Notes under the pieces: generated by a model
What the model was told of the DNA's origin: nothing
The model's input: the letters and a program-made list of their open reading frames with translations, nothing else
Databases searched by the model: none
Position numbers and translations under genes: made by a program
Shown: positions 8,948-17,581 of the stretch, one piece after another
How positions within the stretch are numbered: the first letter of the stretch is position 1
How the letters are laid out: the number at the start of each line of letters is the position of its first letter
Origin: Pseudomonas sp. LS1212
GTDB taxonomy: Bacteria > Pseudomonadota > Gammaproteobacteria > Pseudomonadales > Pseudomonadaceae
Length of the DNA stretch: 64,000 bases
NCBI RefSeq assembly: GCF_024741815.1
Contig: NZ_CP102951.1
Location: 5,346,001-5,410,000, forward strand
Reading direction: 5' to 3'

Positions 8948-9156
8948 TTGGCGAACTCCGGATCAAGGGGAAAATTCCCCCGAAAGGTCAAATAATCGCG
9001 CAGGATACGCCACGCTCCGAGGCCCTGCCAGCAGTGAACTCAGGGCGTTCGCAAAGCATAGTTTGGTATTGGTGGGTTGTCCCGTGGCCGGGCATTGCAT
9101 AGGCTTGCGCCATCGTTTGCCGAGCACGTCCAACCGTTGCTGCCAGGAGAGAAAAA

Positions 9157-10563
9157 ATGGGCCTCAATAACCAGTGGATGCAACGCGACCTCGCGGTCCT
9201 GTGGCACCCCTGCACCCAGATGAAAGACCACGAACAACTGCCGCTGATCCCCATCAAGCGCGGCGAAGGCGTCTGGCTCGAAGACTTCGAGGGCAAGCGC
9301 TACCTCGATGCCGTCAGCTCCTGGTGGGTCAATGTGTTCGGCCATGCCAACCCGCGCATCAACCAGCGGATCAAGGATCAGGTCGATCAACTCGAGCATG
9401 TCATCCTGGCCGGTTTCAGCCATCAACCGGTGATCGAACTGTCCGAACGCCTGGTGAAGTTGACGCCCGAAGGGCTGACCCGGTGCTTCTACGCCGATAA
9501 CGGCTCATCGTGCATTGAAGTCGCGCTGAAAATGAGCTTTCACTATTGGGTCAACCGCGGCCAGCCGGACAAGAAGCGCTTCGTCACCCTGACCAACAGC
9601 TACCACGGCGAAACCATCGCCGCGATGTCGGTGGGTGACGTGCCCTTGTTCACCGAAACCTACAAGGCGCTGCTGCTCGATACCATCAAGGTACCCAGCC
9701 CCGATTGTTACCTGCGCCCCGAGGGCATGGGCTGGGAAGAGCACTCGCGGAACATGTTCGTGGCCATGGAGCAGACCCTGGCCGACCATCACGCCAGTAT
9801 CGCCGCGGTGATCGTCGAACCCCTTATCCAGGGTGCCGGTGGCATGCGCATGTACCACCCGGTTTACCTCAAGCTGCTGCGCGAGGCCTGCGACCGGTAT
9901 GGCGTGCACCTGATCCACGACGAAATCGCGGTAGGCTTTGGCCGTACCGGCACGATGTTCGCCTGCGAACAGGCCGGTATCCGCCCTGACTTCCTTTGCC
10001 TGTCCAAGGCACTCACCGGCGGTTACTTGCCACTGGCGGCCTGCCTGACCACTGACGAGGTTTATAGCGCCTTCTACGACGATTATCCGACCCTGCGCGC
10101 CTTCCTGCATTCGCACAGCTATACCGGCAACCCGCTGGCCTGCGCGGCGGCCCTGGCGACCCTGGATATCTTTGAACAAGACAACGTCATCGAAAACAAC
10201 AAGGCCCTGGCCCAGCGCATGGCCAGCGCCACCGCGCACCTGGCCGACCATCCGAACGTTGCCGAAATTCGTCAGACCGGTATGGTCCTGGCCATCGAGA
10301 TGGTCCAGGACAAGGCCAGCAAGACCGCCTATCCGTGGCAAGAGCGACGCGGCCTGAAAGTCTTCCAGCACGCGCTGGAGCGCGGCGCCCTGCTTCGCCC
10401 CCTGGGCAGCGTGGTGTACTTCCTGCCGCCTTACGTGATTACCCCTGAGCAGATTGATTTCCTCGCCGAAGTCGCCAGCGAAGGCATCGACATCGCCACC
10501 CGCTCGGACCTCAGCGTGGCGGTCAATGCCCAGTTCCATCCGGGCTTCCGCGATCCAGGCTAA
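9157..10563 (+). CDS. bioA: Adenosylmethionine-8-amino-7-oxononanoate aminotransferase
   Basis: PLP enzyme of biotin synthesis that turns KAPA into DAPA using SAM as the amino donor. 468 residues, class III aminotransferase. LWHPCTQMKDHEQLPLIPIK and SSWWVNVFGHANPRIN are BioA signatures; FYADNGSSCIEVALKM, HDEIAVGFGRTGTMFACEQ and LCLSKALTGGYLPLAA (with the PLP lysine) are clear. A strong AGGAG lies ten bases before the ATG. It stands apart from other bio genes, as usual in Pseudomonas, and is followed by a terminator and rsmE. Confidence 0.95.
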   Translation: MGLNNQWMQRDLAVLWHPCTQMKDHEQLPLIPIKRGEGVWLEDFEGKRYLDAVSSWWVNVFGHANPRINQRIKDQVDQLEHVILAGFSHQPVIELSERLVKLTPEGLTRCFYADNGSSCIEVALKMSFHYWVNRGQPDKKRFVTLTNSYHGETIAAMSVGDVPLFTETYKALLLDTIKVPSPDCYLRPEGMGWEEHSRNMFVAMEQTLADHHASIAAVIVEPLIQGAGGMRMYHPVYLKLLREACDRYGVHLIHDEIAVGFGRTGTMFACEQAGIRPDFLCLSKALTGGYLPLAACLTTDEVYSAFYDDYPTLRAFLHSHSYTGNPLACAAALATLDIFEQDNVIENNKALAQRMASATAHLADHPNVAEIRQTGMVLAIEMVQDKASKTAYPWQERRGLKVFQHALERGALLRPLGSVVYFLPPYVITPEQIDFLAEVASEGIDIATRSDLSVAVNAQFHPGFRDPG

Positions 10564-10573
10564 CCCCATTTCA

Positions 10574-10601
10574 GGGCGCAGCGATGCGCCCACCTTTTTT
10601 T
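10574..10601 (+). terminator. Intrinsic terminator of bioA
   Basis: GGGCGCA (10574-10580) and TGCGCCC (10585-10591) form a stem with a GCGA loop, followed three bases later by seven T (10595-10601). It lies in the 50-base gap before rsmE, so rsmE either has its own promoter or depends on readthrough. Confidence 0.85.
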
Positions 10602-10614
10602 ACAGAGTCAGACC

Positions 10615-11334
10615 ATGAGATTGTCCCGCTTTTTCATCGATGCCCACCTGAGCCTGGGTGAACAGGAACTGCCCGAAGCCCAGGCCCACTATATCGGCCG
10701 GGTGTTGCGCATGGCCGAAGGCGATGCCGTGCAATTGTTCGACGGCAGCGGCCAGGAATACCGAGGCCAATTGCTGGAGGTCGGCAAGAAACGTGTGCGG
10801 GTTCAGCTCAGTGAGCAATTCGCGGGTCAGGTTGAATCGCCCTTGCACATTCATCTCGGCCAGGGCCTGTCCCGTGGCGAGCGGATGGACTGGGCGATTC
10901 AGAAGGCCACGGAGCTGGGTGTCAATGAAATCACCCCGATCGTCAGCGAACGCTGCGAGGTTCGCCTCAAGGACGAGCGCGCAGACAAACGCCTGGCCCA
11001 CTGGCGGCAGATTGCGATCAGCGCCTGCGAACAGTGTGGTCGCTCAAAAGTACCGGTGATCCATGCCCCCTTGATCCTGAGCGACTGGCTCAAGCAGAGC
11101 GATGCCGAGCTGAAACTGGTTCTGCACCCAGTGGCCGAGCCGCTGGTCAGCCATGCGAAACCCGCGAGCCTGGCTTTTTTGATCGGCCCCGAAGGTGGCT
11201 TGACCGATAACGAAGTGGACCAGGCCAAGGCGGCCGGATTCCACGCCGCTCGCCTGGGCCCGCGCGTATTGCGCACCGAAACCGCTCCGGTGGTCGCGCT
11301 GGCGGTTGCCCAGCAACTCTGGGGGGATTTCTAA
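10615..11334 (+). CDS. rsmE: 16S rRNA (uracil-1498-N3)-methyltransferase
   Basis: SPOUT-family methyltransferase that modifies U1498 of 16S rRNA in the 30S subunit. 239 residues. RLSRFFID and AQAHYIGRVLRMAEGDAVQLFDG form the N-terminal PUA-like domain; KATELGVNEITPIVSERCEV and the C-terminal knot FLIGPEGGLTDNEVDQAKAAGF with LGPRVLRTETAPVVAL are diagnostic. It ends by overlapping the convergent trhA gene by four bases. Confidence 0.95.
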   Translation: MRLSRFFIDAHLSLGEQELPEAQAHYIGRVLRMAEGDAVQLFDGSGQEYRGQLLEVGKKRVRVQLSEQFAGQVESPLHIHLGQGLSRGERMDWAIQKATELGVNEITPIVSERCEVRLKDERADKRLAHWRQIAISACEQCGRSKVPVIHAPLILSDWLKQSDAELKLVLHPVAEPLVSHAKPASLAFLIGPEGGLTDNEVDQAKAAGFHAARLGPRVLRTETAPVVALAVAQQLWGDF

Positions 11335-11948
11335 AGCACGTAAAAAAAAATCGCCACGAAGTGCAGCAGGCTCCCGGCGATGACAAACAAGTGCCAAATG
11401 CCATGCCAATGCCGGAAACGGCTGTCATAGGCAAAAAAGATAATACCGACGGTGTAGAACACCCCGCCCGCGGCCAACCAGGTGAACCCTGCCAGGCCAA
11501 GGGCGGCCAGCAGCGGCTTGACCGCAACCAATACGATCCAGCCCATCAGCGCATAGATGATGATCGACAACACCCGCGCTTCAGAGCGCGGCTTGATTTC
11601 CTGAAGCATGCCGATCAACGCCAATCCCCAAACCACCCCGAACAAACTCCAGCCCCAGGGGCCACGGAGCGTGACCAGGCAGAACGGCGTGTAACTACCG
11701 GCAATCAACAAATAGATCGACAGATGATCGAGCTTGCGCATGATCACCTTCGCTCGCCCCTGCAAGCTGTGATAGACCGTGGAAATGCTGTAGAGCACCA
11801 GCAAGGTAACGCCATAGATCGCCATGCTGACGATCTTCCATGGATCCCCTTGCAGGCTCACCGCCACCAGCAGCCAGACAACCCCGATAAAAGCCAGCAC
11901 GGCACCCACCAGGTGGGTCCAGGCGTTGAAACGCTCGCCGTGGTACAT
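11331..11948 (-). CDS. trhA: Hemolysin III / TrhA family membrane protein
   Basis: 205 residues from MYHGERFNAWTHLVGA, with seven hydrophobic segments typical of the PAQR/HlyIII superfamily. YSISTVYHSLQGRAKVIMRKLDHLSIYLLIAGSYTP contains the Ser, His and Asp positions thought to bind a metal, and FRHWHGIWHLFVIAGSLLHF the C-terminal His pair. I chose the ATG at 11948 because AGGAGG lies 10 bases before it; an earlier frame extension to 12011 would run across a palindrome. Bacterial TrhA proteins act in membrane energetics and membrane fluidity homeostasis; the exact role here is open. Confidence 0.9.
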   Translation of the reverse strand: MYHGERFNAWTHLVGAVLAFIGVVWLLVAVSLQGDPWKIVSMAIYGVTLLVLYSISTVYHSLQGRAKVIMRKLDHLSIYLLIAGSYTPFCLVTLRGPWGWSLFGVVWGLALIGMLQEIKPRSEARVLSIIIYALMGWIVLVAVKPLLAALGLAGFTWLAAGGVFYTVGIIFFAYDSRFRHWHGIWHLFVIAGSLLHFVAIFFYVL

Positions 11949-11979
11949 GCGGTCATGTCCTCCTGAGTATGCCTCTCGC

Positions 11980-12002
11980 GTTCCCGTGCTCCGCGTGGGA
12001 AC
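11980..12002. repeat. Short intergenic palindrome, GTTCCC...GGGAAC type
   Basis: GTTCCC and GGGAAC bracket GTGCTCCGCGT, a small palindrome that recurs between genes in many Pseudomonas genomes. It sits just beyond the chpC stop codon and upstream of trhA and may act as a 3' hairpin for the pil-chp transcript. Confidence 0.6.
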
Positions 12003-12007
12003 GAGGT

Positions 12008-12472
12008 TCAAGCCAGCCCCGCTTCCACCAGCAACTGCTCCAGGGCAACCAGATCCGGCACCCTGGCCACCTGCTCGCCGACTTGCACGGCTGCCCGCTC
12101 CAGCGGTTGCAGCGGCACATCTACATAGTTCAATTGGCTATCGAGCTTGCACGAGCGAGGAATACCCTGGAGCAACAAGGCGATGAAGCGCAGCGGGCTC
12201 CCGCCCAAGGCGTTGAGCACGACGATGCGCGCCCGCTCGCCGATCACCGCCTGCCCCGTACAGGTTGCCTCGAAGCTGATCAGGGGCACCTGCTGGTTGC
12301 GCCAGCTGATCCATCCAAGACACCAGGCGTGTTCGGACGGCCCCGCCGTGGCGGCCTGGTAGCCGATCAGCTCGGCGACGGCAACGTTCGGCAACAGCAG
12401 ACAGCGGTCGGCAAGTGGCAACAGCAACCCGGTCAAACTGCTGCGCGTTGCCCCCGACAGATGATCAAGCAT
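12008..12472 (-). CDS. chpC: CheW-like adaptor protein ChpC
   Basis: 154 residues from MLDHLSGATRSSLTGLLLPL; the start overlaps the chpA stop by eight bases, which argues for translational coupling. CheW fold: CLLLPNVAVAELIGY, WISWRNQQVPLISFEA, RIVVLNALGGSPLRFIALLLQG. CheW-type adaptors connect a receptor with the kinase; in P. aeruginosa ChpC is the second CheW of the Pil-Chp system besides PilI and may couple another receptor to ChpA. Last gene of the cluster here. Confidence 0.88.
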   Translation of the reverse strand: MLDHLSGATRSSLTGLLLPLADRCLLLPNVAVAELIGYQAATAGPSEHAWCLGWISWRNQQVPLISFEATCTGQAVIGERARIVVLNALGGSPLRFIALLLQGIPRSCKLDSQLNYVDVPLQPLERAAVQVGEQVARVPDLVALEQLLVEAGLA

Positions 12473-15400
12473 GGCTTCTGCTCCACTGGGCGATGCTCTC
12501 GAGCAGCACCGACTCCTGGTAGGGTTTGCCCAGGTAGTCGTTGACACCGACGGCCATGGCCCGGTCCCGGTGTTTCTGTCCGGTACGCGAGGTGATCATG
12601 ATAATCGGCAAGTCCTTCAGCCGAGCATCGCGACGCACCTGCGCCGCCACTTCAAAGCCGTCCATGCGCGGCATCTCGATGTCCAGCAGCAGGATGTCCG
12701 GGATGTGTTCCTGCAGCAAGGCCATGGCATCGACACCATCCTTTGCAGTCAGTACGTTCATGCCATGGCGTTCGAGCAGCCGGCTGGTCACCTTGCGCAC
12801 CGTTACCGAGTCGTCGACCACCAGTACCAGCAAAGGCCTTGGCTGTTCGAGATCGGCAACACGTGTCGGCACAGATTCACCGCGCGACAAGACCTGTGCA
12901 CCATGCCGGGCCTGATGCACACGAATCTGGGCGAGCAGATCGAGAATCAGCACGACGCCCCCATCGCCCAGGATGGTTGCGCCGGAGAGCCCCTGCACGG
13001 CGGCGAATTGCGGCCCCAGGCTTTTGACCACGATCTCGCGCGAGCCAGCTACCGCATCGACCTGGACCGCAAACTGTTGGTCATGGGAATGCACCAGCAG
13101 CACTGGCAGCGGCAAGCTCTGGCCGAGCAATCCGGGTTGGCGGGTGCCTTGCAACAACTCTCCCAGGTACCGCAGTTCATAGCTGTTGCCGGCGTACTCA
13201 TAGCGCGGGGGATCGAGCTGGTAGTACCCCTCGAGTTCGGCCGGCAGCACCCTGACGATGCCTTCGATGGTGTTCAAGGGAATGGCGTATTGCTCTTCAC
13301 TGCACTGCACCATCAAGGCGCGGTTGACCGAGACGGTGAACGGCAGACGAATCAGGAAGCGTGCACCCTTGCCCGGGACCGAGTCGATGACCATCGAGCC
13401 ACCCAGTTGCTTGACCTCCTCGGCGACGACGTCCATGCCCACGCCGCGGCCGGATATCTGCGTTATCTTCGGCGCCGTGGAAAAACCCGGCTGGAGGATG
13501 AACTGCATCACGTCGTAGTCGCTGATTTCAACCGAGGGGTCGAGCAAACCCCGCTCGATCGCCTTGCGCCGAACGGCCTGCAGCGGCACACCGGCACCGT
13601 CATCGGTCATTTCGACGACAATGTCGGCGCCCTCATGCAGCAGGTTCAGGGTTATCAGGCCCTGCTCCGGCTTGCCAGCGGCCAGACGCACCTCGCTCGA
13701 CTCCAGCCCATGATCGACGGCGTTACGCAGCATGTGTTCGAGCGGAGCGATCATGCGCTCGAGAACGCTGCGATCGATCTCGCCTTCGACGTTGCCGACC
13801 ACGAACTCGACCTGCTTGCCCAACTCGCTGGACACCTGCCGGACGATACGCTGCAGGCGCGGCACCAGACGCCCGAAGGGCACCATGCGCGTACGCATCA
13901 GGCCTTCCTGCAGTTGCGTGTTGACCCGTGCCTGCTGCGCCAGCAAGGCCTGGGCTTCCTGGCTGCGTGCGGCCAGGGTTTCCTTCAGGTCAAGCAGATC
14001 GGAGGCTGACTCGAACAGGGCCCGCGAGAGTTGCTGCAGCTGCGAGTGGCGGTCCATTTCCAAGGGGTCGAATTCTTCATAACCCAGACGCTCGGCATCG
14101 ACCCGCTGGTGACTGAGAATCCGCCCCTGGGTCTCGGTGTCGAGCCGGCGCAATTGATCGCGCATCCGTTCGATGGTGGTTTCCATCTCGTTCAAGACAA
14201 CCTGCGCATCATTGACCTGCTGCTCGATCCGCCCCCGGAAGATCGAGGTCTCTCCCGCCAGGTTACCCAGGTCGTCGAGCAAGTCGGCCGCGACCTTGAC
14301 GATGTCCGTCTGCCCTCGCTCCGGCGCCGCGGCGCTGTCCTGCGCGGCAGGCGCAGGCTCGGCCAGGGGTTGCGCTTCTGACGCGGCCGGGCTGCTGAAG
14401 CTGCGGATACAGTCGATCAACGCCGTGGCGGCAATCACCGGCTGACGCAGGCGCACCGCATCGAGCATATGGGCCAGCCGGTCATGGCAATTCTGCAGCA
14501 AGCTGAACAGCTCCGCGCTGGGCTGCAAGCGCCCGGCCGAAAGGCTTTCGTAAAGAAACTCCAACTCGTGGGCGAGATCGCCGATGGGGGCGATTTCGAC
14601 CATCCGCGCCCCGCCCTTGAGGGTGTGCAGGTCACGCAGCAGGTTTTCCACTTCCAGGCTGTTACGCGGCTCGGCCTGCCAGCGCAGCAACGCAGCACCG
14701 GCGCTTTCGACTATCTCGAAACCTTCCTCGAGGAAGATATCCAGCAATTCATTGTCACTCGACGACCCACCACTTTCGCTCGCTGCCGGCCCTGCGCCCG
14801 ACGCCGGTGGCCTGGCCTGCGCAGGTGGCGACTGGTTGTCCCCCTGGCGAAATGCCCGGATCGCCTCGATCAACGCGGCCGGCTCGCTCAATGGCTGGCG
14901 GTTCTGCAGTTGATCAAGCATCTGCGCCAATCGGTCGTGGCTGTTCCGCAGCAAGTGGGCCAGTTCGCCCGAATGACTATAGCGCCGGTCGACAAGGCCC
15001 TCGTAGAGGCTCTCCAGTTCATGACCAAGATCACCGACCGGGCCGATTTCAGCCATTCGCGCACCGCCCTTGAGCGTGTGCAGGTCTCGCTGCAATGCAG
15101 ACAGCGGCACCGCGTTATCCGGGTCCAGCAACCAGCGCTGCAGGGCCTGGCCTGCGTTTTCAAGAATATCCACGGCCTCTTCGAGGAAGATCGAAACAAT
15201 CTCGTCGTTGATTTCGGCGCTCGACACATCGCCGCCAGCAAGGCCGGCAGTGGCCGTGGACAGTTCGGTAATCGTCACGGCCTGCTCGCCGTTGCGCTGA
15301 ATCAGGCCGGTGGCCGAAGGATGCAAGCCCTCTTCAAGCAGATCGCGCAAGGCATTGACCCGATCGGGCCGGGCATCGACTTCCTGGCCCGCCGCCAGTT

Positions 15401-17537
15401 GATCAAGCATGTCGATCAAGGCTTCGTGGGCACTTTCGGCTTCATGGAAGAAGCGCTCGCTGACGGCCAGGCTGCTTTCTTCCACCGCACCGTAAAGGTC
15501 CAGCAATCCCTCGCACAACTCATCGACCTGGGCCAGGTCGGCCAGATGAGCAGCCTCGCCCAGGGTAGTCAACTCGTCGAGCAGGGCTGTCAATTCCTGA
15601 CGCTCGCCCGGATGCTGCTGCCAGCGGCGCAGTAATGAGTCGGCATCGAGCAGGATATCCATGCCTTGGGCAAGAAATCCGGCGATCAATTGCGGATCAC
15701 GCTTGAGGCGCAGGCTGCTGCTCGGTGCATTCAAGAGGGCGTCGAGGCGTGAGGCTACTCTTTGCTCGATCCGCTCGATCAGCGCCGACGCGCCGTCGAT
15801 GGGGGTCAACGGGTCGCTGGACAGTTGGCCAAGGCCCTGGCGCAGCAGGAGCTCGGCCGCTTGCAGCAATGAGATCTCTTCGCTTTCGAAAGCGATCATA
15901 TGGGCCTTGAACTCTCTTGCCAGCCTGTCGAGCGCCGTGGCCAGCTCGGCAATCGGCAGCACGCCGGCCATGTAGGCGCTGCCCTTGAGCGTGTGCAAGG
16001 CACGCTGCAAAGGGTCGCTGACCATCAACGGCAACTGCGCTGGTGTCACATGCAGGTAGCGGTCTAGGCTGGCCAGATGGCCAAGCGCCTCGTTGCGGAA
16101 AATTTCCAGGAGTTGCGGATCGATCGCGCCCTTGGCTGCTGGCGCCTGGGCCAGCGCCGCTGGTGCAAGCGGCTCACCCTTGGCCAGAGCGTGAGCGCGC
16201 GCCGCCAGCAGGTCGACGTCATCACGCTGACGTTGAATGGGGATCTCAAGCTCGACGGGCTCATAGCCCAGGTCGGCCAGCCCCTGCTCGGCGACATCGA
16301 GAACCTGCTCGCCCGATGACTCAGGATCGTCGCTCAAGCGCTCCAGATAATATTCGATGCCGGTGATCGCATCGGCCAGGCTTTCGAGCTCGGCCCCTGC
16401 CGGCCGCCCCTTGCCGGTCAGCAGGTGAGCCTGGATATAGTCATTGCAGGTTCGCAAGAGTGCGGCTGCACGATGCAGTGGAATCATCGCCAGTGCGCCG
16501 CGAATCTGCGTGAGCAGTTCCGGCAGCGGCAACAGGCGCTGTCGATCCCAGCCCGAATCGATGTAGTCGACAATCAAATCCTTGGCTTGCTGCAGGCCAA
16601 AGCGCGCCTCCTTGATAACCAACTGATATATCAAGGTCATATCGGTGGTCGGCAGCTGGCTTTGCTCCCGACTGGCCTGCTCGCTAAGCCCCACCATGCC
16701 CGCCAGCGTCGCCTCGACATAGAGCAAGGCACCGGCAACATCCATCAATACCGAATCGCTGGGCTCGCGGTGCCCCTGGGCCAGGCCCTGAACCACCGCC
16801 AGCTGATCGATGATGACCTTGCGCGGCTGGCCGAAGCCCAGCACCGCCAGGGTATCGGCGATTTGTCGTAGCGGCGGCAGCAGATTGACCAGCTCGCCGG
16901 TGTGTTGACGGTCACTGCGTACGAACAGGTCCAGGTGCTCCTTGACCCTGACCAGCTCCTCGCAGAGGGCGGCCAGCACCGAACGCATCGCATCACGGTC
17001 AGGCCCCTGCAAACGAGCATGCTCATCATCGACGACCGTGGGTTGGACCAGTAATGGCGGCGGCCCCATTTCAGCGAGTTGACTGGCACCTGAATCCGAC
17101 GGGGTCAGCATCGTCAGACTGAAAAGGCTGGCCTGCGAAAGCGGTATTTCGCCCCGGGCACTACGCAACTCATTGAGCAAAGGCAGCACTACCAGCGGCA
17201 AGTCGCGTCGGGCGCTCTGTACCTGCTCCAGGTAGTCAGGCAGTTGCACCATGGCCTTGAGCAGCCATCTCATCGCTTCAGCCTGCCGTGACACCTTGCC
17301 ATGACTCAGCGCCTGAGCCAGCTTTTCCATTTCCTCGGCAAGCAGGGCCGCACCATAGAACTCGACGATCTGCAGGCTGCCATGGACTTGATGCAGGAAA
17401 TCGAGGCACTGCCCGATCCCGTCTGGAGCCTGAGCGTCAGCGGCATAGGCTTCCAGCCCCTGGCGGGCCAGTTTCAGCGTTTCGGCAATCTCGCCTTTGA
17501 CCCACTCCAGGGCGACATAGTCGTGCCGATCAGCCAT
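12465..17537 (-). CDS. chpA: ChpA, hybrid CheA-type histidine kinase with response-regulator domain
   Basis: Central kinase of the Pil-Chp chemosensory system that steers type IV pili. 1690 residues. Three canonical Hpt domains carry LHTLKG with the phospho-accepting His at about residues 515, 820 and 971; a degenerate Hpt-like segment (FLHQVHGSLQ) opens the protein. Then come a CheA kinase core with EHMLRNAVDHGLE, DDGAGVPLQA and GRGVGMDVVAEEVKQLGG, a CheW-like domain, and a C-terminal receiver LVVDDSVTVRKVTS with the aspartate in LLLDIEMPRMDG. The P. aeruginosa protein has nearly 2500 residues and more phosphotransfer domains, so this is a shortened version. It starts 44 bases behind pilJ. 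Confidence 0.95.
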   Translation of the reverse strand: MADRHDYVALEWVKGEIAETLKLARQGLEAYAADAQAPDGIGQCLDFLHQVHGSLQIVEFYGAALLAEEMEKLAQALSHGKVSRQAEAMRWLLKAMVQLPDYLEQVQSARRDLPLVVLPLLNELRSARGEIPLSQASLFSLTMLTPSDSGASQLAEMGPPPLLVQPTVVDDEHARLQGPDRDAMRSVLAALCEELVRVKEHLDLFVRSDRQHTGELVNLLPPLRQIADTLAVLGFGQPRKVIIDQLAVVQGLAQGHREPSDSVLMDVAGALLYVEATLAGMVGLSEQASREQSQLPTTDMTLIYQLVIKEARFGLQQAKDLIVDYIDSGWDRQRLLPLPELLTQIRGALAMIPLHRAAALLRTCNDYIQAHLLTGKGRPAGAELESLADAITGIEYYLERLSDDPESSGEQVLDVAEQGLADLGYEPVELEIPIQRQRDDVDLLAARAHALAKGEPLAPAALAQAPAAKGAIDPQLLEIFRNEALGHLASLDRYLHVTPAQLPLMVSDPLQRALHTLKGSAYMAGVLPIAELATALDRLAREFKAHMIAFESEEISLLQAAELLLRQGLGQLSSDPLTPIDGASALIERIEQRVASRLDALLNAPSSSLRLKRDPQLIAGFLAQGMDILLDADSLLRRWQQHPGERQELTALLDELTTLGEAAHLADLAQVDELCEGLLDLYGAVEESSLAVSERFFHEAESAHEALIDMLDQLAAGQEVDARPDRVNALRDLLEEGLHPSATGLIQRNGEQAVTITELSTATAGLAGGDVSSAEINDEIVSIFLEEAVDILENAGQALQRWLLDPDNAVPLSALQRDLHTLKGGARMAEIGPVGDLGHELESLYEGLVDRRYSHSGELAHLLRNSHDRLAQMLDQLQNRQPLSEPAALIEAIRAFRQGDNQSPPAQARPPASGAGPAASESGGSSSDNELLDIFLEEGFEIVESAGAALLRWQAEPRNSLEVENLLRDLHTLKGGARMVEIAPIGDLAHELEFLYESLSAGRLQPSAELFSLLQNCHDRLAHMLDAVRLRQPVIAATALIDCIRSFSSPAASEAQPLAEPAPAAQDSAAAPERGQTDIVKVAADLLDDLGNLAGETSIFRGRIEQQVNDAQVVLNEMETTIERMRDQLRRLDTETQGRILSHQRVDAERLGYEEFDPLEMDRHSQLQQLSRALFESASDLLDLKETLAARSQEAQALLAQQARVNTQLQEGLMRTRMVPFGRLVPRLQRIVRQVSSELGKQVEFVVGNVEGEIDRSVLERMIAPLEHMLRNAVDHGLESSEVRLAAGKPEQGLITLNLLHEGADIVVEMTDDGAGVPLQAVRRKAIERGLLDPSVEISDYDVMQFILQPGFSTAPKITQISGRGVGMDVVAEEVKQLGGSMVIDSVPGKGARFLIRLPFTVSVNRALMVQCSEEQYAIPLNTIEGIVRVLPAELEGYYQLDPPRYEYAGNSYELRYLGELLQGTRQPGLLGQSLPLPVLLVHSHDQQFAVQVDAVAGSREIVVKSLGPQFAAVQGLSGATILGDGGVVLILDLLAQIRVHQARHGAQVLSRGESVPTRVADLEQPRPLLVLVVDDSVTVRKVTSRLLERHGMNVLTAKDGVDAMALLQEHIPDILLLDIEMPRMDGFEVAAQVRRDARLKDLPIIMITSRTGQKHRDRAMAVGVNDYLGKPYQESVLLESIAQWSRSHA

Positions 17538-17581
17538 AACGACTCCAGTAATGATTCATACCTGCTCCCACCGCGCGCCGA

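Noticed and set aside
7418..8995. 525-codon plus-strand frame opposite the amine oxidase
   Set aside because: Shadow of the amine oxidase gene; its composition is that of antisense GC-rich DNA.
11949..11956. ATG at 11956 as trhA start
   Set aside because: It is out of frame with the TrhA sequence although closer to AGGAGG; the in-frame ATG at 11948 is used.
12471..15635. Long plus-strand frames opposite chpA
   Set aside because: chpA on the minus strand has kinase, Hpt and receiver motifs throughout; the plus-strand frames have none.
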